From Sinomonas atrocyanea (lineage in GTDB: Bacteria > Actinomycetota > Actinomycetes > Actinomycetales > Micrococcaceae): a stretch of 64,000 bases of DNA. The notes below the pieces were generated by a model. That model saw nothing but the letters and a program-made list of their open reading frames with translations. It was not told the origin of the DNA and did no database searches. Positions 57,607 to 64,000 of this stretch are shown here, piece after piece; the first letter of the stretch is position 1, and each line of letters starts with the position of its first letter. The translations under genes and the position numbers were made by a program. Location: contig NZ_JAUSRH010000010.1 in NCBI RefSeq assembly GCF_030811715.1, positions 62,001 through 126,000 of the forward strand, given 5' to 3'.

Positions 57607-58368
57607 TCAGGATCGGCTCGGGCCTCCAGCCCGGGCGAGCTCCTGGACCGAAGGGTAGGCAGGGGGGCCGAAGTAGCGCTTGACGGGCTGACCGTCCAGC
57701 CCGAACTCGAACGATTCCCCTGGCCGGGCGCGTCCGATCGGCAAGCGCTTCATCATGGCCCAGAGGGTCACCTGAGGTGACATCTCAGGCACCAGCAGCA
57801 GCGCGCTAGCAATCTCGTCCCGCGTCCAGTCCTTGCCGTCGTGCTCCTTGCGGGTGTTGCTGAGCAGGGTCATGGGCATGAGATGGTCCGGCCGCACGCA
57901 CAGCGGGTTGCGGCAGACGTGATCGAGGGTCAGGCCCGGCTCGTGGCCCCCGATGAAGGCGCCATAGCTGTAGCGGTGGGCCAGCCACTCATGGTTGCCC
58001 ACGTTGATGAGCGGATACCTCCCGTTGGCCCGGCCCGCCCACACCCAGCAGCCGTTCACGGCGTCGCCCACGATCTGGGCGACGAACTTGTTCTGGGTCT
58101 TCTCGATGGCATCCGGTGTCCGGTGGGGCTCCTTCAGCAGGAGGTGGTCATGCCGACGGCAGTAGCCCTGACGGGAGTCCTTGGCCCTCACCCCCAGCCG
58201 AACCTGACACCCCTCGTGCCTGCACTTCGGCAGAGTCCGCCTCCATGCCCGGTAGTGGGTGTCGCACAAGCCTCGAGCCTTGTGCAGCTTCCACTCCGAC
58301 CGCCGCTGCGGATGCGTGCTCCTGCACTGCATGCAGTAGCGCGGGTACCGTGCTTTGGGCCTCCCCAT
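57607..58368 (-). CDS. HNH endonuclease
   Basis: 253 residues. The N-terminal part (about 1-75) carries several Cys/His pairs (CMQC, CDTH, CRHEGC, CRRHDH) that look like zinc-binding knuckles. The C-terminal HNH motif is LTLDHVCRNPLCVRPDHLMPMTLLSNT (about 145-172), with preceding ANGRYPLI and HRYSYGAFIGG as in phage HNH nucleases. These enzymes make nicks or double-strand breaks and often spread as free-standing homing genes in phages. Start is ATG 58368. It lies inside the mobile element on the same strand as the resolvase-type gene. Confidence 0.85.
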   Translation of the reverse strand: MGRPKARYPRYCMQCRSTHPQRRSEWKLHKARGLCDTHYRAWRRTLPKCRHEGCQVRLGVRAKDSRQGYCRRHDHLLLKEPHRTPDAIEKTQNKFVAQIVGDAVNGCWVWAGRANGRYPLINVGNHEWLAHRYSYGAFIGGHEPGLTLDHVCRNPLCVRPDHLMPMTLLSNTRKEHDGKDWTRDEIASALLLVPEMSPQVTLWAMMKRLPIGRARPGESFEFGLDGQPVKRYFGPPAYPSVQELARAGGPSRS

Positions 58369-58948
58369 GTCCCCCCGATCTTGTCCCCTCTAATTCCTGG
58401 AGCGCCATCCTACCGGAGCCCGGCACGCCCGCTGGTCGCCCGTGGATTCAGGGATCTTGAAGCGCCAAGTGCCGGATCGGCTAGCAGGAGAGTTAGGGCA
58501 AGAGGGGGGGTGGGCAGCTGGGTCACTGGTCGGGCATGCGCGCCAGCGTGGTGCCCGACCAGTTCGTTTCAAGAGGTCCAACCATGGGGCCTTGATGCCG
58601 AGTCCCCGTGGTCGGCAGAGGGCGCCAGCCCGTCGCCGCTGTCGTACGTCTTGCTTCAACGGCCGACACCGCTGAGTTCGCAGCCTTCTAACTAAATACC
58701 CCTCAACCGAGCACCTCCCGCGCGTGGCGCGGCGAGGCCCGGCCACATGTCCGGAAGTGCCCGGTGCTAGCTGAAGTGAGCACTGGGTTGGTCGAGTCGT
58801 TCCTGCGACCGCTGTTCGTGGTCGAGATGCTGGCCATTTTCACGGCGGTTCAACGCCCGCGCGCATCCTGAGTCGCCTCACCGGGCGCCGCGAGGCGTGG
58901 GATTCGGGGGGGGTGGCTGGGTCACTCAAGGATCTGTAGAGTTCGGAT
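58369..58948. other. 580-bp gap without a supported gene
   Basis: No open frame here has convincing codon usage. It holds an imperfect 9-bp hairpin (CCCGGTGCT 58760-58768 / AGCACTGGG 58779-58787) and two copies of a G-run plus TGG...GCTGGGTCACT element (58504-58527 and 58906-58926). The second copy lies just before the HEPN-like gene promoter. Confidence 0.4.
58937..58942 (+). promoter_or_regulatory. -10 element 6 nt before the HEPN-like gene GTG (leaderless)
   Basis: TAGAGT, 6 nt, then GTG 58949; no Shine-Dalgarno sequence precedes the start. Confidence 0.4.
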
Positions 58949-60334
58949 GTGGACAGCTCTGAAAAGCACGAAGAAGAAGATAAGCCGAAGCCCCGGAAAC
59001 CTTTCCAAGGGGTGGCGACAAGCTTTCGCCATTCCATGGACGCAGTAATCGAGCTTGCAGACTTCGCGAACGAACATGTCCACGCGCTGGATGACCTCAT
59101 AGCTGGTGTTCGAAAAGAGATACAAAATAAGTTTCCTGATCATGGCTTCGAAATGTCTTCACTTGCGGCGGAAACTGTTGTCCGACATTTCACAGCACTC
59201 GACGAAGCGAAAAATGGTGGCTCTGGCGAGACACTCGAGCAAGAAGAGCTGGAGCGCTCTTTTAGAGAGCTCACCCGGAAGATTCAGGAGGTGATTCCCC
59301 ATAAGAACGCCCCTGTTCACTGTGTGATGGCGTACATCAATGCAAGCGCTCGCCCCAAACGTGCCTCTATGCTTTTCGATTCGCTACTCACGACCGCAGT
59401 CGGTAATTTCGAGGTTCTGGTGAGTGCAATCGTCCGGGAGTTCCTTCGGCTGCGGCCTGCGGCTATTCGAAGCGATGAGACTCGATATTCTCTGGCCGAT
59501 ATCGAAGACCACGAGACACTGGATGATTTTCGTGCCTACTGTGCGGAGCGGTATGCCGAGGGGCTCCTGCGAGGGGGCTTCGATGACTGGATGGGGTTCT
59601 TCGAGAAGCGGGTTCGCGGCGTCTCAATAGACAGCATCGCAGCCGACACGGTTCAGCTCAGGGAGGTTTTTCAGCGGCGACATCTCGTTGTCCACAACGG
59701 CGGCATAGTGAACAACCTCTACTTGACTAAGATGAAGACACTTGCCCCCAAGCCGAAGGTGGGGAGCAGGCTGGTGGTCGAGTACGAATACCTCCAGTCG
59801 GCCATTGATCACCTAACCGTCGCTGGCGTCCTCCTGCAGTTCCGGACCATGAAGGCGCTGTTGAAGGACGAACAGTCCGGCGCGGCGGATGCGATGATTT
59901 CAAAGGCTGTCTACGACCTGTTATCGCAAGCTAGGTGGAGTGCGGCATTGCATATTGCCCAGTCCGCTCATCCAGACTGCTCTTCAGAGCAGGACCGTAT
60001 CATCCTGCGCGTGAATGCCTGGCTAGCGAAGAAGCGGATTTCGGGAGCTGTAAGCATCCGTAGGGAAGTGGAGGCTTGGCAAGTGGAGGCGCTTGCTCCG
60101 CGCTTTAAGATGGCTCGTCTAGCACTTCTCGACGACACCAAAGCTGCATACGATCTTGGTAAGCGTCTAGTCGAAATTGAGGAACTAGCCAAAGAGGAGT
60201 GGCGGACGTGGCCGCTTCTCGAAGAAGTGCGCGCTTATGAACTTTCGTTGCAGCTGGAGGAGGCGTCGGGTGCGGAGCCTGCAGACGCGATCGAGAGCCT
60301 GGCGTCAGCCTCTGGGGTGGCAGAGATTGCATAG
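58949..60334 (+). CDS. HEPN-like protein, possible defence or abortive-infection effector
   Basis: 461-residue soluble protein without a family I can name for its whole length. The central part has FQRRHLVVHNGGIVNNLYL (about 241-259), with R244-x4-H249 matching the R-x4-6-H active motif of HEPN ribonuclease domains, in a helical setting (DSLLTTAVGNFEVLVSAIVREFL before it). The N-terminus is charged and helical; the C-terminal ~150 residues are helical repeats, perhaps TPR-like. Many HEPN proteins are toxins or phage-defence RNases, so a cargo defence role is plausible but inferred. Codon usage is clearly less GC-rich than the chromosome. It stands alone on the plus strand. Confidence 0.6.
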   Translation: MDSSEKHEEEDKPKPRKPFQGVATSFRHSMDAVIELADFANEHVHALDDLIAGVRKEIQNKFPDHGFEMSSLAAETVVRHFTALDEAKNGGSGETLEQEELERSFRELTRKIQEVIPHKNAPVHCVMAYINASARPKRASMLFDSLLTTAVGNFEVLVSAIVREFLRLRPAAIRSDETRYSLADIEDHETLDDFRAYCAERYAEGLLRGGFDDWMGFFEKRVRGVSIDSIAADTVQLREVFQRRHLVVHNGGIVNNLYLTKMKTLAPKPKVGSRLVVEYEYLQSAIDHLTVAGVLLQFRTMKALLKDEQSGAADAMISKAVYDLLSQARWSAALHIAQSAHPDCSSEQDRIILRVNAWLAKKRISGAVSIRREVEAWQVEALAPRFKMARLALLDDTKAAYDLGKRLVEIEELAKEEWRTWPLLEEVRAYELSLQLEEASGAEPADAIESLASASGVAEIA

Positions 60335-60354
60335 TAGCGAAGACGGGAGAGCGT

Positions 60355-60765
60355 CTAGCCCGCTTGCTCTAGCAGCGCATTGAAAAGGTCGTCGTAGGCC
60401 CCGTGCGCCCTCGTCTCGGCGTCTCTGCGCTCAGGGGTCCAGCGGCGGATGTACGTGGGATACTTCAGCTCCTGGGCGCGTTCTACACGCGCACGCCTGC
60501 GTAGCTTCACCCGGCCCCGCCAGACTTCCTGGAGACGGCCCGGGTCCATCATCACGAGCGGGATGCCCACAATGAGCAGGGGCGCAAACGGCCACACCCG
60601 CATGCCCATGCAGACCATGCAGACGATGGCCGCAGCCACCATGCCGGACCCCATGAGCCCGCCGTTCTCCCGGCGCGCAGCTTCACGGATGAGCAGGAGC
60701 ACCCCCGTACAAAGGAACAGCCCAGCGACTATAGCTACCAGCTGCAGTTTCTCCCCTTCCGCCAT
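60355..60765 (-). CDS. Small membrane protein of unknown function
   Basis: 136 residues. Three hydrophobic helices lie at about 8-27, 38-55 and 57-72 (LVAIVAGLFLCTGVLLLI, MVAAAIVCMVCMGM, FAPLLIVGIPLVMM). A hydrophilic, Arg-rich C-terminal half follows (WRGRVKLRRRARVERAQEL, then YIRRWTPERRDAETRAHGAYDDL). No family is recognised. ATG 60765 is preceded by GGAA-type sequence. The stop is 20 bp from the end of the convergent HEPN-like gene. Confidence 0.55.
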   Translation of the reverse strand: MAEGEKLQLVAIVAGLFLCTGVLLLIREAARRENGGLMGSGMVAAAIVCMVCMGMRVWPFAPLLIVGIPLVMMDPGRLQEVWRGRVKLRRRARVERAQELKYPTYIRRWTPERRDAETRAHGAYDDLFNALLEQAG

Positions 60766-60959
60766 TTAGGAACCTCGAGGCCCCCATCCAGCCCGAAGAT
60801 AGTGGGCAGGAGGAGGGCCTCGGGAGTAGCGCCCTGTGACGCAGGGCACAAGCTAGCACGGCGCCATAGGGAGGAACTAGAGCCAGAAGGCGTTCTGGCT
60901 AGACCACATGTATCCGTGCTTCAGGGAGAAGACCTACCCGACCTTGATCCGGTCCTCAC
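60766..60959. other. 194-bp gap in the mobile element
   Basis: No gene, clear hairpin or promoter was recognised. Confidence 0.3.
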
Positions 60960-61226
60960 TCATACCCAGGACCCTTGGCTGGCGGCGGCCCTACGGCCTA
61001 GGAAGTCGATCGTCCGGAGCACCCGGACCAGGCCGACGATCAGGAAGATCATGCCGACGACGGCCACGCCTATTCCGAAGAATAGCCCGACCATCGCCCC
61101 CTGGCCCCTCGAGTACGACCCGAGCATCGGGATGTTGATGGCAAGAACGATTGGCGCGACGAGGTACGCCATGATGACGCCGGAGACGATCATCCCCAGC
61201 GAGTTCTTTGGCTGGAAGTTTTCCAT
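60960..61226 (-). CDS. Small two-helix membrane protein
   Basis: 88 residues, MENFQPKNSLGMIVSGVIMAYLVAPIVLAIN onward. Two hydrophobic segments (about 10-32 and 42-68) flank a short loop (MLGSYSRGQGA), with a basic C-terminus. The function is unknown. ATG 61226 is 8 bp after the stop of the upstream lipoprotein gene, and AGGA-type sequence precedes it, so the two are likely cotranscribed with the Ltp-like gene. Confidence 0.55.
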   Translation of the reverse strand: MENFQPKNSLGMIVSGVIMAYLVAPIVLAINIPMLGSYSRGQGAMVGLFFGIGVAVVGMIFLIVGLVRVLRTIDFLGRRAAASQGSWV

Positions 61227-61234
61227 AGGATTCC

Positions 61235-61690
61235 TTAGAGGTTGTCCGTGAGGATCAGGTTGGCCCCGTCGTCGGGGTGAAAGGTCCAGGTCGCCTTGTA
61301 CGGCCCCCAAGACGCGTGCTGCATGCCGTCCAGGGCGCGGGTCTGCCCGATCTGCTGCCAGTACGCGGAGGGCATCCCGGTGGCGTCAAGGACGCACTTC
61401 ACGTCCGAGGTGTCCAGCTCCCGGGGGCCGTAGGTCAACGTCGTCTCCTTGCCCCACCGCAGCGTCACGGTGTGCCCGCTGTCGCCGATGGAGTCCGTTC
61501 CCATGCTGAGCTTGCAGGCCGCCAGGGCCTGCTGGATCTTGGTCAGGGGCGGCGCGGTCTCCGTGTTGGTGGTGGAGGTACTCCAGTCCTTGGAGGTGGA
61601 GGTGGAGGTGCCGGCGGGCTGTGCCTGAGCGCAGCCGGAAAGGGCCGTTAGGATGAGGAGCGCCGCGAGAGCGGCGCGTTTGGTCCGCAT
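61235..61690 (-). CDS. Predicted lipoprotein of unknown function
   Basis: 151 residues. The signal peptide ends in the lipobox LSGC (Cys20), followed by a Ser/Thr-rich linker (about 21-45). The rest is a small extracellular domain with two Cys (AACKLSMG, KCVLDATG) that might form a disulphide, and WGPYKATWTFHPDDGANLILTDNL at the end. No family recognised. It follows the Ltp-like gene by 3 bp, so it is part of the same operon; a surface-exposed partner role in exclusion is speculative. Confidence 0.65.
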   Translation of the reverse strand: MRTKRAALAALLILTALSGCAQAQPAGTSTSTSKDWSTSTTNTETAPPLTKIQQALAACKLSMGTDSIGDSGHTVTLRWGKETTLTYGPRELDTSDVKCVLDATGMPSAYWQQIGQTRALDGMQHASWGPYKATWTFHPDDGANLILTDNL

Positions 61691-61693
61691 GTG

Positions 61694-62299
61694 CTACTTG
61701 CCCAAGTTGTCGACGGCGTACTGTGCTTCGGCGGCTGTGAACTTCTCGCCGTACGCGCTCGTGAGCTGGTCATAGATCCGGGCCGGGGACATGTTCATCT
61801 GCTGCTGGTAGGTCTTGGCCGTCTCCAGGGCGTTGGCTTTGTAGTCAGCCTTCAGGTTGTCCACGGCGTACTGGCCGGCCTTGGCCGAGAACTTCTCCCC
61901 GTACTGGGAGGTGAGCTGGTCGTAGATCCGGGCCTTGCTCATGTGCATGTTCTCCGAGTAGGACTCGGCGCTTGCGAGCGCCGCGATGTACTCGGCCGGG
62001 ACGGCCGGCTTCGGCGGTGCCGGCGGCGGGGCCTGCGTCGTCTTGACCGGTACCGGCGTCGGCGACGGCGACGACGCATCGGCCGTGGTCACCCCGGGCG
62101 CGGCGGTGGCCGACCTAACCGCTGCCGGGGTCTCGGTCTTGTTGCCGCCGCCAGCTATGCCGGCGACGACGAACAGGGCAACGATGGCTGCCGGGATGAT
62201 GAAGCGCTTCTTCTTCCAGAAGGGCCGGGTTGCCTTGCGAACCCGGGCTTCGTCCGAGCCTGGGTGTTGGTTCTCCGTGCTCACGGTGAGCTCCCCCAA
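61694..62299 (-). CDS. Ltp-family surface protein, superinfection-exclusion candidate
   Basis: 201 residues. One TM helix lies at about 33-49 (FIIPAAIVALFVVAGIAGG), followed by a Pro/Thr/Ala linker. Two tandem copies of the Ltp repeat follow (about 104-150 and 152-200): ALASAESYSENMHMSKARIYDQL with SQYGEKFSAKAGQYAVDNL, then the similar second copy ending EAQYAVDNLGK. The family is that of Ltp of Streptococcus phage TP-J34, which blocks DNA entry of other phages. Unlike Ltp it is anchored by a TM segment rather than a lipobox. It heads a minus-strand operon of envelope proteins in the mobile element. Confidence 0.8.
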   Translation of the reverse strand: MGELTVSTENQHPGSDEARVRKATRPFWKKKRFIIPAAIVALFVVAGIAGGGNKTETPAAVRSATAAPGVTTADASSPSPTPVPVKTTQAPPPAPPKPAVPAEYIAALASAESYSENMHMSKARIYDQLTSQYGEKFSAKAGQYAVDNLKADYKANALETAKTYQQQMNMSPARIYDQLTSAYGEKFTAAEAQYAVDNLGK

Positions 62300-62778
62300 T
62301 CAAAGTAATCCCCAAGGGATGCGGTAATGGTCGGCATCCGAATGGCTGGTCGATGGACACGTACATCCGGGCTGCTAGAGCAATCATGGCACCTCCGATG
62401 TTGAATTGGCGCGTTCCTCGCAGGATCGCTCGCATAGCGTTGGTGCGGGGTTCTGGACAGTAAGGCTGGGCCACCTTCGGCCGCCTCCGGGGCCTCGGGT
62501 AGGCCGAAGCCCCGAGGTGGTATCGACCGTGTTGAGCTCGAGGCGAGTGGTTGGCCCTCGAGAACCGCAGCGAGACTATCGCCCCCGCAGAGTGCGCTTC
62601 GCGCGCCAGGTTCACCCTGTTGACTGAGTTCGTGGGCATGCCATTGTGGCGGGGGGAGGCGTGGCGGCAAATCGGGTGACGCAATTGCGGCGCCGGGTTG
62701 AGCACCAGTCCGGGTTTCGTCGTGCCCAGTTGCCAGGGGCTCCTGCTCTAGCGCCGCAGCGACGGTTAGCATCTGAAC
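62300..62778. other. 479-bp gap before the ClpC-like gene
   Basis: Frames here lack coding character. It should contain the divergent promoters of the Ltp operon and the ClpC-like gene; only the latter's -10 element is recognised. No strong repeat was seen. Confidence 0.35.
62767..62772 (+). promoter_or_regulatory. -10 element 6 nt before the ClpC-like ATG (leaderless)
   Basis: TAGCAT, 6 nt, then ATG 62779; no ribosome binding site. Confidence 0.4.
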
Positions 62779-64000
62779 ATGTTCGAGAGATTCACCGGTC
62801 GTGCCCGGCGAGTGGTTGCTGTGGCGCAGGACGAGGCCAGTACTTTGAACCACAGCTACATCGGAACCGAACACCTCCTTTTGGGCCTGCTGTCGTCAGG
62901 GGAGGGGGTGGCCTTTAAGGCGCTTGATTCTGAGGGCGTGTCGATCGACGAGATTCGATCGGAAGTCGTCGACCTGGTCGGGCTCGGTGAGCGGGAGCCA
63001 ACGACTGGACATATCCCATTTAGCCCGCGGGCCAAGAAAACGCTGGAGCTATCTCTCCGCGAGGCGCTCGCACTCGGGCACAACTACATCGGTACCGAAC
63101 ACATGCTTCTGGGGCTCCTGAGCGAGGGGGAAGGCCGCGCTATCAAGGTGCTCCGAAAAGTGGGCACCGACCTTGACGTCCTTCGCGAACGGGTACTGGA
63201 ACTTCTGGCCCTTTTCAACGACGGGGATTCCCTATATGGGGAGAATGGAGGGTCTCAGAACGAGGGGCCGCCCAGCGGCCTAATCATGTTAGAGAAGTTC
63301 GGCACGAACCTCACCCGTGCCGCATGGGAAAACAAGCTCGACCCCACAATAGGCCGTGACGACGAGATGGAACGCGTTATGCGTGTCCTGTCTCTTCGCA
63401 CAAGAAATATTCCACTCCTCGTGGGTGAGCCCGGGGTCGGCAAGAACGCTGTCATTGAAGGCCTTGCGCAATCTATAGTGCGCGGTGACGCCCCGGGCCA
63501 ACTTAAGAAGCGCCATCTTTATGTCGTTGACTTGGGCGAGTTGGGCGCGGTGTCAAGCGATTCGATATACCAGAACTTGAACACAATCCTGAAGGAAGCC
63601 GGTAGCGCAGGTGTAGTACTGTACATTGATGAATTGCACTTGATCCTGAAGGATGGCCCTACCGCCGAGACAAGGGAACTTGTTTCAACGATTACTTCCT
63701 TTCTTAAGAGCGGAGATCTCTCTCTTATAGGGGGAACAGGGCCGGAAGAGTATGAGTCTATTCTTCGCAAGAATCAAGTAATGCAGCGCGTTCTCGAGCC
63801 TATATCGGTGGAAGAGATGTCAGAGGATGTGGCAGTCGAGTACCTAAAGAGTAAACGCGATGATCTCGAAACATTTCACCGGGTCACGATTACGGACGAC
63901 GCACTGTACAGTGCGGTGAAATTAGCGCATCGGTTTTTGCGGCAGAGGAGGCTTCCTGAAAGTGCCTTCAGTCTAGTCGATAGTGCCGGTGCTGAGACCC
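62779..64000 (+). CDS. Divergent ClpC-like AAA+ protein (C-terminus beyond window)
   Basis: 407 residues visible, open at the right edge. Two Clp_N repeats (about 1-70 and 76-145, each with [14 protein letters not shown] or [14 protein letters not shown]) are followed by the first AAA+ domain: [25 protein letters not shown], Walker [11 protein letters not shown] (K222, with Asn223 instead of Thr) and Walker [13 protein letters not shown]. Sensor-1 is IGGTG instead of IGATT, and the RRF-type arginine-finger site reads QRVLEP. So it is a ClpC paralogue with a changed nucleotide site, on the mobile element, with less GC-rich codons than core genes. It may be a regulator or defence ATPase rather than the housekeeping protease partner. 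Confidence 0.85.
   Translation, partial: MFERFTGRARRVVAVAQDEASTLNHSYIGTEHLLLGLLSSGEGVAFKALDSEGVSIDEIRSEVVDLVGLGEREPTTGHIPFSPRAKKTLELSLREALALGHNYIGTEHMLLGLLSEGEGRAIKVLRKVGTDLDVLRERVLELLALFNDGDSLYGENGGSQNEGPPSGLIMLEKFGTNLTRAAWENKLDPTIGRDDEMERVMRVLSLRTRNIPLLVGEPGVGKNAVIEGLAQSIVRGDAPGQLKKRHLYVVDLGELGAVSSDSIYQNLNTILKEAGSAGVVLYIDELHLILKDGPTAETRELVSTITSFLKSGDLSLIGGTGPEEYESILRKNQVMQRVLEPISVEEMSEDVAVEYLKSKRDDLETFHRVTITDDALYSAVKLAHRFLRQRRLPESAFSLVDSAGAET

Noticed and set aside
58390-58746. Small open frames on both strands in the 58.4-58.9 kb gap
   Set aside because: No ribosome binding site, no family pattern and unsuitable codon usage.
62281-62874. Minus-strand open frame overlapping the ClpC-like gene start
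   Set aside because: Conflicts with the well-supported ClpC-like coding sequence and the Ltp gene; no recognisable domain.
54815-64000. Calling the element a complete prophage
   Set aside because: No terminase, capsid, tail or lysis gene is visible in the 9 kb seen; an integrative element is equally possible.

Overview
The window looks like chromosomal DNA of a high-GC Gram-positive actinobacterium, most likely a Micrococcaceae member (Arthrobacter/Sinomonas-like). The reasons are the mtrA-mtrB-lpqB-comF-hpf-secA order, the pdtaS/whiB1 pair, a very large NAD-glutamate dehydrogenase, strongly GC-biased third codon positions and many GTG starts. The genus is an inference. No rRNA, tRNA or CRISPR array was found.

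Layout. (1) 1-11.6 kb: conserved core with a CtaG-like membrane protein (partial), the MtrA/MtrB envelope two-component system, LpqB, ComF, ribosome hibernation factor, an AlkX/YcaQ-type glycosylase and SecA, closed by a perfect bidirectional terminator. (2) 11.6-16.2 kb: Rv3235-like and LysM proteins, a small excisionase/MerR-type HTH protein, and a SAF (CpaB-like) plus CpaE/TadZ-like pair, i.e. part of a Tad pilus system. (3) 16.2-28.1 kb: NAD-GDH, PdtaS sensor kinase, WhiB1 (with a near-consensus CRP site upstream), a small membrane protein and an orphan EssC-like FHA/FtsK ATPase. (4) 28.3-53.8 kb: a long cell-surface glycan region. It holds glf-glfT2-wzm-wzt (galactofuranose polymer synthesis and export), integral membrane glycosyltransferases, an SGNH acyltransferase, GtrB/GtrA-like genes, GT2/DUF2304 genes, a flippase, a GH25 muramidase with LGFP repeats, and the dTDP-rhamnose genes rmlA, rmlB and a fused rmlCD. 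A separate Tat lipoprotein of the siderophore-binding type sits inside it.

(5) 53.9-64.0 kb: a TadA/CpaF ATPase gene whose homology stops after its LNSGLP motif at about 54814. From there a mobile element runs off the right edge. It opens with a large serine integrase 38 bp from the breakpoint, followed by a resolvase-type recombinase, an HNH endonuclease, a HEPN-like protein, a minus-strand cluster of membrane/lipoproteins ending in an Ltp-type superinfection-exclusion candidate, and a divergent ClpC-like AAA+ gene cut by the window end. Codon usage here is visibly more AT-rich. No phage structural genes are in view, so prophage and integrative element cannot be told apart.

Across the window, several genes carry a TANNNT -10 element 6-8 nt before their start codon and no Shine-Dalgarno sequence, suggesting leaderless transcripts. 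This also applies to the integrase and two cargo genes. A run of extreme G/C homopolymers at 45.37-45.48 kb lies in the loop of a hairpin between convergent genes and is probably a sequencing or assembly artefact.
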